Of a DNA stretch of 64,000 bases, positions 23,300-36,150 are shown one piece after another. Positions within the stretch are counted from its first letter, which is position 1, and every line of letters starts with the position of its first letter. The notes beneath the pieces are model-generated. The model did no database searches and was not told the origin of the DNA. It worked only from the letters and a program-made list of their open reading frames with translations. Both the position numbers and the translations under genes were made by a program. This DNA comes from Brevipalpus yothersi (lineage: Eukaryota; Arthropoda; Arachnida; Trombidiformes; Tenuipalpidae): the NCBI GenBank assembly GCA_003956705.1, contig QZCP01000152.1:1-64000 (forward strand), read 5' to 3'.

Positions 23300-25107
23300 T
23301 CACATCTTATGGAACTTTCTTGCATACCATAAGGTTATTGAGATTAGATTAAAAATTATGAAAAAACTAAAATTCTCGGGATTAGGGGCTGAACTTCGAC
23401 CTTCACTGAATTTTAAGCATCTTTTAGAGTTCGAAAATGGTCCAATACAGGCTGAATAGGCCATAATATGAGGAATGACGGTCTGGTCTTGAAGACCTGT
23501 GAAAAGATGAGCGTTTGGTCCAGTGCTGTAAAGAGCCACATCTTCTCCTCCATGAACAGAATCATTCAAATTAATTGCACTATAACGTTCAGCTGAGATT
23601 TCATCTGCGAGGAGAAGACAATAATAAATTAAATGTTCAAGGTTTGAAACTAGAAATATTTCATAGAGTCAAGAAATTCTTTTTCCTTATTCCATGGGAA
23701 AACTTACACAAATCTGGATCGTTAGGATCACCTTTTCCTCCTAATTTTCCTGGTCCAGTAGTGTACATGAGAGTTGTGAATGGTTCCTTGGTGTCTTCTT
23801 CTTTTTCATTACTGAATCCGAAAATACTTCTATTTCGAGGAGCGTAACCATTGATCACGAATCCATGTGAGTGATCAGCAGTCACAACGATCATGGTATC
23901 TTCAAGGGAAACAGAATCCACAGTGTTTTGGATAGTTTTTTCCAATTCAAGTACTTCATGTAAGGATATGGCCGGTTGATTTGAATGATGATACCAATCA
24001 ATAAGACCTCCTTCCACAAACAAAACGTAACCATTTTTGTGTTTTTGTAAAATTTTTAACGATGCTTCTGTCATCTCACTTAACGATGGTGGACCTTGAT
24101 CACTTTTATCTCTACTCGATTCGTAGGGCATATGAGAGCTATTGAACAGTCCAAGTACATAATCAGTATTGTCAAAATCGATTGACTTGAGAGTGCCACT
24201 TGAATTAACATAAATATACTCTTTTTTGGTTCCTCTTTTAGCTTCTTTCCATTTTTCTATCAAATTTATCGAGTCAGTTCGATTATACTCAACTTCACCA
24301 GGAGTATTTTCGGGCACAAAATTTCTTCTTCCTCCACCAAGTATGACATTAAATTTATTTCCGGGCGAATCTTCGATCAACTGTCGAGCAATATCTTTAC
24401 ATCCTTCACCAAATGATTTGATTTTATCTCGTTTAATGTTCATATCGGCTTCCCACCATCGATGTGGTACATGAGCATAACTGGCCGCTGGAGTTGCATG
24501 AGTAATTCGCATTGTGGTCACAATTCCCGTTCCTTTGCCAGCTTTTTGAGCCCATGTCATCAATGTATCAACTTTGTTCTCATTGATCAGAGTGCAATTC
24601 CTTTCAGTTGACGTAATCTTTCCATTAACACCCAAAGTCTGATAATTAGCTTTCACACCAGACATAAATGCAGATGCTGTAGCTGCAGAATCGGGAACAT
24701 GTTTATCAAGGTTGTAGGTCTAGAAAAAAATAATAATGATGATGATAAATTTCCGTTAGAAATGAGTAAGAATGAATTGCAATCTTCAAGATCAGTGGAA
24801 AGAGAGAGAAAACGTAGGCTGTTCATTTGTAAGACCAGTTTTGATTGAGTAATTATTGATGAGAATATTTATGTCAACCTAGTTTTTGTGAACGAATTTT
24901 CTCAGACATGCAGCGAATCACCATATAATCAATGAAATTGAGGTGGCAAAAGTTGATATGATGAAACCCTATGATTTTTACACAAGCTTATTCTTTCTCT
25001 TTGGCTCTTTTTATTTCTCGCTTAAACTTTGTAAGGAATAGTAATTGTGAAACATGCCGTCATCTTGGCTTACTTTCAGGGTTTTCTCTTCGAGTCAATG
25101 GAACTTT

Positions 25108-25167
<60 letters not shown>

Positions 25168-27908
25168 CTACCCCCTTCCGATACAGTTTCTGTAATCATG
25201 AGGCATTAACAAGGGCTCCTTTTGTGAAACATATTGTGCGAATGCGATCGCATACACTCTAATCGCAAGACGAATCATTATTCTCATGGTATATGATAAT
25301 ATATTTTATATACACAGCTTCAAAAAAGAATCAGCTTTCCTGTGAGTGTGTGTGTGTGTATGTTAACACACAGGGAAGAGCGAACTCCATCAGAACAACC
25401 CTCTCTTGTACTATACCATCTTTATCACCCTGGAGAAATCAGCCTCATCTGGGGAATAGAATATAGCCCTACCATCATCACTGATGATGAGATGGAAAAG
25501 AGATGGGAACACTCGACAGTCATAAAATCACATGTAGAGGAGAGAAAAAAATCAAACGATCCACTAATAAAAGTCTATACTGGATAAATAATTATCAATT
25601 TACATTCATTTCATCATCATTGTGATCTATCTATCACTCAGGTCATCCGTTGAGACACAGAGTTGATGGGTTTTCTCTTTACCCGCACAATCAAGGCTGG
25701 AAAAAACGCTGATGATGGCTCAAAAAAAGTGAAAGTAAATGAGAAAAAGAGAAAAGGTTACGTCTACCAGATAATGGGTGAAACTGACACATTGTTCATG
25801 ATACTTTTTAAAGCGATTTGGACGATTATGATCACTCAATGTATCATCAACTCATCAATTCATTTCTAATACAATCATGCACACACTATGTTGAAACGCT
25901 TTCATGAACTTATCACTTACCCTTATCAGAGCACTGTACGGAAATTTTTCAAACTGTAAACGTTCAGCATCGGGTTTACCCTGTAATTGTCCTTTCAATA
26001 TTCGGGCTGCTGTTAGAGTGGATATTCCCATTCCATCACCAATGAATATGATGAGATTTTTGGCAATTTTATCATTTTTCTTACGATTGACAGCTTTCTC
26101 TATGGTTCTGGCTGCCGATTCGTACCAATAATCCTTAGTTTTTTCCTTAGGATCAGGCTAAAAACACAAAAAGAAAATAAACTCGATCATTCAAACAACC
26201 AAAACATATGCAGACATGGGATAGGTTAATTACAATGTTAATCATGCAAGGAAATTTGATCGTTTCGAGACTGTTTAATTGTTTGAAATCAGTGATGAAC
26301 AATCGCTTGAAAACTTAATTTACTAATGTCTCTAATAATGACTGATCAAATTTGCCCAAGATTCCAACGGTAAAGTGCTCCGCATTTTGGGCACTAAAAA
26401 TTAACTCATTGAGTTAAGCTGAGCTTAAAATGCCAAACAATGATCGGGTAATCATCGTTCTGCTTTGAATAGTTACACTAACTAGAAATGAAATCAAGCT
26501 TAAGGAATTGCGTCAAGAGCGGGAGAGAGAAATCAGATGCAAATGAGCTGTTTGGTTACAAGATTATTCTGCTAAGATTCTATTATGTAGATATTTTTAG
26601 AGCAAAAAAAAGTATCAAACTTACCGTAAAAAATCCATTGGCAGGGTCTTGAAGTCCGGTAACTGCTAAATTTTGTTCGATCGTAGACCTTTTTTGTCTA
26701 ACTGGTTGATCGTTTGCTAGGCTCGGTGGGATTAGTGATCGGGCTGGACGAGAAAGTCTTGATCGAATTTTTTTCGGTGAATTTGCCAATGCTGGCGATG
26801 AAGTTTCACGTTCCGAAAGCATGCAATCAATCTGCTGCCAAACAGGTGAATTATCATCTAATCGTGTGAACATTTGCCAAAACATCATTTTGGCCATGGA
26901 ATCACGAAAAAATTGATCTCCTCCTATGCCTGGTAGTGAAAAGTCTGCACCATCTTCTCCATTCTGTGGTACACGATCGTCTTTGAATATCATCTTTGGT
27001 GATGTCAAATGAACATCTTGTATAGACCACATAATCTCTTCCCGATTATCTCTGATCTTATATTCTCTTGATTTTTCTGGCACAGCCAGTCGTACTGAGA
27101 CATTGTCAAATTGTACTTTCACAGTTCCCGAACCGTGTACAGGAAATATTTGACCCAAAGTTCCTTTCGCTTTGTAAGTTCCATGGAATTCTAGCTTAGG
27201 AACCGTTAAGTTGGCTGATTTTTCACCTGATTAAAGATAAAGAAAAGGAAGTGATGATTATTTCTCTCAATTTTAAAATATATGCTTTTCTTTCTTCGAT
27301 TCCATTGTGATTTATGTGTGCATGTTCTTTTATTGGCCATTATCTCGTTCATATTGAAATATTATATATAGATATATAGATGGTGAAGCGAAAAGTGAAA
27401 AAGAAAAATATTAAATATGATCTAAGTAGGAGGGAGAACCGATCTAAATCAAATGGAAATGAATGAGGATAAATAAATTTTTTCTGGTTAAATGAAAACT
27501 GACATAATCGTAAGTCAAACTAACATAATCATGCGTATAATTCAAACACAAAACTTTCATGGTATGAATGATGAAAATTTTCTTACCCATTCCAGACGGC
27601 TCTTGACTGTATCCATGATATGATTCAACTTTCATATTATGAAAACCATCGATATTAATTTGGGACAATCTCACAGAGACTATATCGTTGGAACAGGCGA
27701 TGAACGGTGAAAGATCAATTTGGTTGATGATCATGGGATTAGAGGCAGTTATTTTGGAACACTTATCAGCGGTAGTGGTGGCTGATCGTGATGATGATCG
27801 GGAAGAGGATAAAGTAGGACCGGATAAACTCAACACTACAAGTAACACAAAGCCCCAAGGCTTCAATCGAAGAGTTCGATCATACATGCTGAACTGAGCC
27901 CAAAACAT
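23300..27908 (-). CDS. Predicted fusion of a secreted JHBP/takeout-like lipid-binding domain with alkaline phosphatase
   Basis: Five exons read 27908-27587, 27226-26625, 26157-25921, 24719-23708 and 23604-23300. All junctions are GT-AG with matching phases (1, 0, 0, 1), giving 825 residues. Residues about 12-35 are a signal peptide. Residues about 45-240 resemble the JHBP/takeout (TULIP) fold: VRLSQINIDGFHNMKVES, then LEFHGTYKAKGTLGQ and HGSGTVKVQFDNVSVRL; the usual N-terminal part seems shortened. A basic linker carries RQKR (284-287), a furin-type site. From 309 comes a full alkaline phosphatase: DGMG (Asp349), catalytic Ser398 in VPDSAAT, RITHAT (458-463), EGGLIDWYHH (623-632), TADHSH (667-672) and HGGED (His742). 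All expected metal ligands are present, but the usual GRIDHGHH reads GLIDWYHH. The C terminus is hydrophobic, fitting a GPI signal or membrane anchor. Two separate genes remain possible, but the phosphatase exons have no start or signal peptide of their own. Confidence 0.8.
25111..25164. repeat. (TC)n microsatellite inside an intron of the alkaline phosphatase fusion gene
   Basis: About 54 bases of pure TC in the 1.2-kb intron between the exons ending at 25921 and starting at 24719. On the coding strand it is a GA tract. Confidence 0.95.
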
Positions 27909-28491
27909 GGTCGAGAAATTTTATGTATATAAATATTCACTAATTAATCAAACTAAACTATGCTGAAAGTGGATGCAGACGATAAAATGATCCCATATAC
28001 AGGAGAGAAAGAGAGAGAAAGTGAAATTAAAATTTGGAATCGAAAAGATGAACAAAAATTAGCTTCACATCTACACTTCCAATGATGATCACCAATCACA
28101 TCAAAGAACTCAACACTTAATCATCAAACCAAAGGAATAACAATCAATTCAATTCTTAAAACTTTTTCCCAACCCAGAACTTCGAGCTTGATGGTAGACA
28201 GAGAGGAAGAGAACAAAATAAAACTCATCGAGCTCGCTCGATAGATAGAGAAGAGCGAACTGAGAGAAAAGGTATCTCAGCCAAAGAGTCTCGAGAGCAA
28301 ACTGAGGGAGCGAATTAGCTTGCCTTCACTGAACTTATATATAGTATAAACTGTTGATTGGATTCCGCAATTTTTTGGGATAAAAACAGCGCCATAATAT
28401 ATATACATATATAAATACAGCGAGAGGAGAGAGAGAGAGAAAAGTTTTTGATTATTCAAATTATCATAAATTTTATCCCACTAATTGTAGA

Positions 28492-28493
28492 AG

Positions 28494-28577
<84 letters not shown>
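28492..28577. repeat. Compound (GATA)n-(GA)n microsatellite
   Basis: About five GATA units run directly into a pure GA tract, about 85 bases in all. It lies some 600 bases upstream of the fusion gene start. Confidence 0.95.
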
Positions 28578-28579
<2 letters not shown>

Positions 28580-31256
28580 AATGCATCACCATTTTCGTCT
28601 TGTTTCGTGGAGCAAACAGCAAGACATGTCCATGTCCATGGATATTCGCCCTTCTCTAACATTCAAGGCTTGATCCTCTGTCTTTTTTTTCTCTCTCTCT
28701 CTCTCTCTCTCTCTTTTTGCTCGCCCTTTGTATTTGAGAACCTTAAAAGATTCAAGTCAAAGCCTTGAAGTTCTTCTCTCTTCTCGCTGATTGAGATAAG
28801 GGATCAAAGTCGACCAATACAAGATATGTAGAGTACATCAGTTTTTCATTGCCGGATGCTTGACGAGTGAATTGTTGATGAAGGAAGAGAGGAGAGAGAT
28901 TGTTCAGAGGAAAAAAGAGAAAAAAATTTACAGAGAGAGAGAGAGAGAGAGAGAGGATCTGTAGTCGTGAGAAAGATCAGATGCAACTCGATGCTGGTTG
29001 TCTAGTATCAGACTGATTCGAAATGATCACCTGTTCACATCACTATACGATTGTCATGATTTAATTATTTGATAACACCATTATCATCATCGATTTTTCA
29101 TCCAATCAGCTATATACATGTACCTCCAGGAATTTTATGTGATACTACCATACTACCACTTAATAATTAATAAAACGCTTCTGTTGAGTGATTCTTTTGT
29201 GGACTTTATGGATAGTTTTCGTGATCTTCCTCATTCTCACAATGGCCATTAGTCTCAAGTTACAACTAGTTGCTCATACTCTTTGGATCTCATGCTGTAG
29301 CATTTCGATTGGAGGTAGTTTTTCGAAAATTTTGTCCCAAAATTCAAAATCCTGAAAGTTGAATAAACTAAAGCAATAAATTTTCAATTATGATGTTCGT
29401 GAATAGAGACATGATTTTCATGGCCAGTTATAAACTGAAATGGCTACTTGAATCCATCATAAATTGTTTACAGCACTTTATCGGAACATATCAGTGAATT
29501 TGCTGGGTTGGACCAATTTTTTTCATTATTTCTTTTAATCTCGACCGGAAACATGCAGAAGTTATGGAGAAGCGCTTGGCACGAAAGAATTATTACGATT
29601 TTACTCATTATTAATTCTCTATTCTACCTTTCTAATCTCTACTTTATCGGAATTTTCTATTAATTTATTATCAATTATTGGTGAAATTTTCTTCCAATTT
29701 GACTGGCTTACAAACTAATTCAGAGAAGAAAGAGTTATTAGCTATCTTATCTAAAAACCTCAGGTTCAAGCTAACAAATCAACGTTTTCACTTGATGTTC
29801 GCCAGTTTCAAATTGGCAAGGGAAAAAGGTCACTGGATTTTCTCTGAGGAATTATTTTCATAATTCACCCTCTTTATATTATTTATTCTTATATATTATT
29901 GATCAATTATAGCAATGATTGATAAATTCAACTGAAAATATTCCTTTTTTTGCACCACTCAGACAAAATTTAAAGCAGTTTTTATTTCTGAGACTACTAG
30001 TATAATGTTCAATTTTCGCTACGAACATTAATTATCTTGATAAAATATCAATCATAATCATCGAAATCAAATTTTTTAAAAATTGGTCTAAAATTTCTTT
30101 GACCCTCGCTTTAGCATTAATTAAACCATTGCTCATCAGCTATGAGAATAACTTGATTGTGCTCATTTTTCGAAATGATCGTAGAGAGAGCCAAACCCAA
30201 CTGACCACTCACAGGTAATTATTTTAATATCATCCAGATTTTTATCATCCAAAATACTGTCTGATGAATGAATCCCAGCCTATTGTCTTGTTTTCTCTAA
30301 CCTTGTATGAGTTTATTTAAACTGGATAGTTCCTGTGGATTATTTTCTTTCCACTCAATGTATTGCATGCTTTACATGTTATCGACCTTGACTTACAATG
30401 CTACCGAATATTTGAAAAGCAAACAATTCATCTCAATTTGATACAAAGCATCAAATCAAATTTCATTGTTTATATGAGCTTTCATTTAGATTGAAGAATG
30501 GCTCTTCACTTTTTGATTCTTTCAAATTCGAGCTACATATTCAACATATGTAGAAGATTAAATAACTTGACATCAAAAAAGTTGCTTGTTTCAACATCTG
30601 ATGAACAGATTTTCAGAGGCTAGCAAATTCTTCAGGATCTTTTCAGTCGATCAGAATTTAGACACTTTGGAAGATGTTAACTGTGCCCTTGACTATGAAA
30701 GGAATTTATTTCGGTACCACACAGTTGAGAGTGAATTTGAATGTTTGTATATGAGCATCACGGTGAGATAACAATCTATCTGTTGGAAAGGCTATTTTTA
30801 GGATACAGATTTCAGGGTTTACGACTGGAAGAATTCCTAATCCAAGCATATAGTGAGTGGGAAACTCACGTTTTTCAGACTTATGTAACTGGAGAATGAA
30901 AGTCTATGGAATTGATGCAATTTATTTGAGCAACTGAAAGAATGTTAGATGAAAATTGATAGCCTTGTAGCGGTTATTCTAGTATGGTACAAATCTCGGT
31001 TGGCGAATTAATGTAAATCCTAGAAGAAATTCTCATGTGAATTCCTTTTTTGAACAAAATTGTTCTTCCTCTCTTCGGAGAAAAACACATTGAAGTAAGT
31101 TATTATCGATATTGGACTAATTTGTAATTGTAAAATGAAGAAACTCCTGATCACTCCCTGCTAAGTGAAAACGATAAATCACGTAAAATGGCTAATTTGA
31201 TAAGATTTTTTCCCTAAGATAGTGAGATATATTGGAGTTAAAAGTTTCCATGGTCG

Positions 31257-31262
<6 letters not shown>

Positions 31263-31314
<52 letters not shown>

Positions 31315-31319
31315 CAGAG
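31263..31319. repeat. (GA)n microsatellite with CAGA interruptions
   Basis: About 57 bases of GA with two C substitutions near its right end, about 240 bases beyond the ADPRM stop codon. Confidence 0.93.
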
Positions 31320-31554
31320 AGTGATACATTGAATCGCGATAAGAATTCATTCGATTTCATGAGTGCAAATAATCAAAGAGTTTCAAATTGTTGGATTGGC
31401 ATCCGATAAATACGTGTATTTTTTTATTTTTGATAGGATGCGTTTTGAGAAAGGTGGGAACGTGCATTGTGGAGATGTTTTTTTTTCAATTTGATGATGA
31501 TTGATAAAACCAATGGAGATAAAGAAGTGGAAAGCGAGTTTTGTTTTTTTTTCT

Positions 31555-33441
31555 TCAAACGGAAACAGTAACAGTAGAACAATTGTTAGTTGCAGATTCA
31601 GCATCATTTGAGATCAATTCTTCAGATAAGATCTCATCCACACACTCGTTGAGAACATTTGAGTGCCTTGAAGGGATGCCAAGGTCTAAAGTCTTTTCAA
31701 CCCCATAACCTTTGACAAACATGTGATCTTCATACAAGCAGACAGTTGCAAATGCTTCTTCTTCAGGTGAAGTTTCGATAACACCATGATAAACTAAATA
31801 ATGGATGCCTTTTTCGTCAACAGAATGACCAAAAGTGTGAGTATGTCCAGACATATAGCTCACAACACAATTAAATCTGTGGAAAACTTTCAAAACTTCA
31901 TCATAATTCCAAAGTAAACAGGAGGTATCACACGATCCAGGATGTAGGCCAACGTGACCAAAAACGATAACTTTTTCACCTTTCCTTTCCGAATCAGCCA
32001 ATTCTTCTGTCAACCATAGTAATTGATTTTCACTGATAGCACCATTTTGCTGCTGGAATCTCTTCTCAGGTCCCGAATTGAGAGATTCCCCGGTGTCCCA
32101 TAGGTCATAATCGTCGTGACCATGGTGCTCATAGAGTATTTTCGCAGCTTTCTGATAATTTTCATGAGACGTATCGTAACCGATGACGGATATTTCAAAG
32201 CAATCCAAAGCGATAAATTTCACACCAGGGCAAGGATTGAATTTATAATACAATGAACAATCATCCTTCCTAGCCCCTGGACTTGACCAATCATCCAAAT
32301 TTAGTGATAGGCCCAGCAGATCAGTCTTTACTTTTGTTCGATAGATGAGAGAATCACGAAATAGTTGAGCAATTTCTGCTCTTTTGAAATTATAGAGTTC
32401 GTGGTTACCTGTAATCGAGAAGAAGAATGAGAAATGAATAAATTGATTTGCTCATTCCAATTGGATGTAATGATAATGAGACAATCTCGTGTGCACGAGA
32501 AACAATTCCAGAGAGTAGAGGATGTTGTTTCATGATGATTAGTGAGAAAAATAAGAGGGTCTATGATTAAATCTTATCAAATCAAAGAAAGAGAAGCTGA
32601 TAACAATAAGCATTGCTCATCTGACCTTATCTAATCCAAAAACACTTAATCTTTTACCACAAAAACCTGAACCGGACATATGTATAAGATATGATGAAAC
32701 GAAAGTAGATAATGGCAGTCATTCACGTGAACGTAAGAGTATCTTGATCATTTTAGTCAAGATGCGTGATATACTGTATACTCAAGTCGAGATTGAAATA
32801 GATTTTTCTATTCTAAGATATAATCAACAATAATAGGCTAGTGGCCAAAAGATATGCCCTCGAACATTTCGATTCGTACAAACCAATAGTCGATCTATTG
32901 ATCTCAATATTTCAACAAAAGAGTAGCCCAAAAGAGTTGGACATGCATCTAAATGCATTCGATTTGATCAACTGATCGATCAAAAAATCAACCTAACAAA
33001 AATGTAGATATTCTCAGCCTTCCTACACAAGTATACGAATTCTCACAGCTCTCATGGAATGGAATCTTCATAGTAAACACTTGGAAAGATAAATGAATTG
33101 CTCTTCGATTCAATTCGAGGCAAATTGAGCTTACCAACAGCATGAAAAGTGGGTATTGTTGGATGCGCTTCGAATGCGGCCAAAGTTTTTGACATGGCTT
33201 CAGATGGATCCAGTCCATTGGTATTCTTGTTTAGACCATCAATAATATCGCCAAGCTGTAGAACGAAGCCAGGCTTTTTGTCCTCTTTATCCCATATTTC
33301 GAAAGCACGTACCACATGATCTAGTGAGGCTCGATAATATCTTGTCTTGGAAGGATCATAAATGGCCGGCTTATCACATACATCAGCATATTGAACATCA
33401 GCAAGAATACCAAATCTTGCCAACAGCTTAGAGCCAGTCAT
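31555..33441 (-). CDS. ADPRM: Manganese-dependent ADP-ribose/CDP-alcohol diphosphatase
   Basis: Calcineurin-like metallophosphoesterase that hydrolyses ADP-ribose, IDP-ribose and CDP-alcohols. Exons are 33441-33135 and 32408-31555, joined G|GT across a 726-bp intron, giving 386 residues. Motifs in order: GILADVQYAD (the family-specific DxQ in place of the usual DxH), GDIIDG, GNHELYN, GHVGLHPG and SGHTHTFGH. The ending GVIETSPEEEAFATVCLYED is typical of ADPRM. The start is the only in-frame ATG ahead of the phosphoesterase core. The same frame stays open for about 150 codons upstream without an ATG, until a TAA near 33922, so an unseen upstream exon could add a longer N terminus. Its C-terminal tail (about 30 residues, acidic then Ser/Thr-rich) extends past the usual family end. 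Confidence 0.93.
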
Positions 33442-36150
33442 TGTAGATTCTGATAAGGAATTAGATGATGAGGATAGTGTTTGAAATTTTCGACAGCCAA
33501 CCAACGGAAATGATGATGATGATCGAACAGGTAAAGTGGTGGAAGTGGTAATGAATGGAAAGACACAGTCTCTTGTGGATCCTAATGGAATGTTACTACT
33601 ACTGGTATTGGCCAGAATTTTGGTTGACAATGATGTTGATAAGGAAGCCAAAGATGATGAAGCTTTGTCTCGAAATATTGACGATGGTAAACAATTGGGA
33701 CACCGGATAAGCAGTGATGGTGGTGATTGGGAAGGTAATTTTAAATTGTATAACCATCCATGATGATGATTACTATGGAGCCAATATAATCGAAAGGCTC
33801 GAGTAAGATGGCTTTGATGTGCTGTGAACACAATCAGCTTGAATAACCCTTTCAAATCACACAGACACAAGACCGGCTGTTGTGTGTGTATGTATGTGAT
33901 ACACTCCGGATGATGATCACCTTATAATTAACAAAATTAAGACATACTGATTGCCATATTTATAGTGTGGTCGAGAGAGGAACACATCCGACAAAGAAGA
34001 ACGGACGGCCTCGACTTGTGTGTCTGATTATCTACTATGAGAAAACCTCTCACACTCAGAACATACACTTGACTATGGGAATAAAAAAAGAGAATCGATT
34101 TTTTGACACTCACATAGAAGTTTCAGAGCAATCTCATCTCCTCCTCTTGAAGGAGGAGGCAAAAAAAAGTACAGAGACAGAGTACGCTTCACTTCTCCTC
34201 AGATTTCTCTCTCTCTCTCTTTTGCCAGTGTACAATTAAGCACAGAACGACTAGTGTTTCTCGGTAATTTTCAATCATCAATCATTATCATTAAGAGTGA
34301 GAGTGAGAGAGGAAGACAATGCTTAATTTCAATCAGCTTAATTTTCTTGCATGCAAATAGCTATGTGTAAGAGAACATGATGACGAAATCGAAAATGATC
34401 TGCAAATGATTTAGGATTGCGAAAAATTTGTCACATTTGACATTGAATTGAACTACTGAGCATACTTGCTAGTAGCTAAAGAATTACTTGTGTGAATGAG
34501 TCAAGAAAGTGAAAAAAAAGAATTTGGAGTAATGCCATTTCGAGGCCAATGAAAGTATTAACTATTAAAAGGTTGAAAGAAATTCTAGAAAGGTATTTCT
34601 CTTTCTGTATCAACGTCATTGGATTGCTATTTTTTGTTCTCTCCTTTTCACTTTCAATCCGTTCTGTACCTTAAACTTTGCATCTATTGGTGTTCAAGAA
34701 AATGGAATTTGAATCCCGGAATCCGAGAAATTGTGCTCTTTGGAGCACTAGATAACAAAAAGATGCTCTCTTAACACATGTGAGCTAGATTAAAATGAAC
34801 ATCAACAATCAAGTCAAGAGAATTCTAACTTTTTTTTCTCTCTCTCTTCGTTATCAGTGGAAGATGTTTGCTCGAATCTTCATTAGATCGGTCGATCCTC
34901 CAGCATTCTCTCCTTCGAACGATATTGTATCGCTATTATTCTAGCTTCATGATTCTGCATACTTAAGCATACACACATAGACACACACACACAGTCCACT
35001 TGAGTTAATTCAGTTCGAGAGTTCTATCCACTTTATTATCATCGACACACCCCAATCAATAAGCATACATACACACACAATTGCAGAGTATTTGGTATTT
35101 GCAAAATCGTGAGATGTGCCGTTACTTTCTTCACGCTTATTATCTTACTAAATTATCTTTGAGTCAACACTTGTGAAGATGTGGATGCTGTTACTCTCGA
35201 GGACTCTATTTGTCTCTTGTCTGTGCATTCATATATAGATATATTTATACATTTATCAAAAACTTTTAGCTTTTGATTATGTTGAGGTTGGACATTTTCT
35301 TGAATGTGAGCTAATTAAACCTGATCAAAGGGCAATGATCGAAGAGCAACTTGAGAACAGCGATTGGATTACAAATAAAGATTATTTGAACGACAAAAAA
35401 ACATCAAAGCATTTGAAGAGAGAGAGAGAGAAGCAGAACACTATTATGAAACTCTGTCAAGAGAAATGAAATTCAGATGAAAAAAAATTATTTTCTCTCT
35501 CTCTCAAGAGCCGAAAAACAGTGATCAAAGAGAACAAAATCCACTTATTGAGGCCCCCAATTGAAGCAAATCAGATCAATATGAACACATCAAATGAGAG
35601 GAACAAGTGATCAGAGGAGAGATAGCAAAATTAACTTGCTTAATCAAAACTGATTGGATTTGTTGCAATTTATGATGAGCCCGAGACAGAATTTGATATA
35701 AGTTCTCAGTTTTTTGACCCGAAATATTAGTATAAGTCATATCGTTTTCACTCGATTCACTCACAAGTTTTTACTCAAGTCATCGAGATTGAAAGGAACA
35801 AGATTTCCATTTTCTCTCCTTTCATGATTGAGATTGTTCCAAATAAAATTTTTGGAACATAATTTCCATGAGATAAAAAAGCATAATTTTTTCGCATTTA
35901 ACACTGATTTGCTACAAAAAAATTTCACTAAATATGTATTAAGTTGTCATGTATGTAGGTGCGTGTGTGTGTATATCGATCTTATGGGTATTTTACATCG
36001 ATGAATTAAAGCCTCTTTCGATGCCTAAGAATAGAGGGAAGAAAAAGAATGAGCGCTCAATACATTAAGTGGCAAGAATTGATTGATTTTCATTCGTTCA
36101 ATTCTAATCCATATTGTCTTTTACTTCTTTTTGGTTATCTCTCTCTTTCT
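33442..36150. other. Spacer between ADPRM and the obstructor-type gene
   Basis: The segment next to ADPRM (to about 33920) keeps an open frame in phase with ADPRM and may be 5' UTR or part of a missed exon. The rest is AT-rich with short CT, CA and GA runs; no gene or structured RNA was recognised. The right-hand end contains the 3' UTR of the minus-strand chitin-binding gene. Confidence 0.6.

Larger units (their letters stand above)
27909..31554. other. Repeat-rich spacer between the phosphatase fusion gene and ADPRM
   Basis: The first few hundred bases are the presumed promoter of the minus-strand fusion gene. Simple repeats dominate: a GATA/GA tract at 28492-28577, CT near 28692-28714, GA near 28932-28954 and GA at 31263-31319. 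Open frames of about 60 codons at 29678-29863 and 30586-30771 show no family resemblance. No RNA gene was recognised. Confidence 0.6.

Noticed and set aside
24226..24474. A plus-strand open frame in the alkaline phosphatase region
   Set aside because: Antisense to the catalytic exon, whose codons fully account for its openness.
34680..34740. A TTTGAATCCCG stretch resembling a tRNA B box
   Set aside because: The flanks do not fold into an acceptor stem or anticodon arm, so no tRNA is called.
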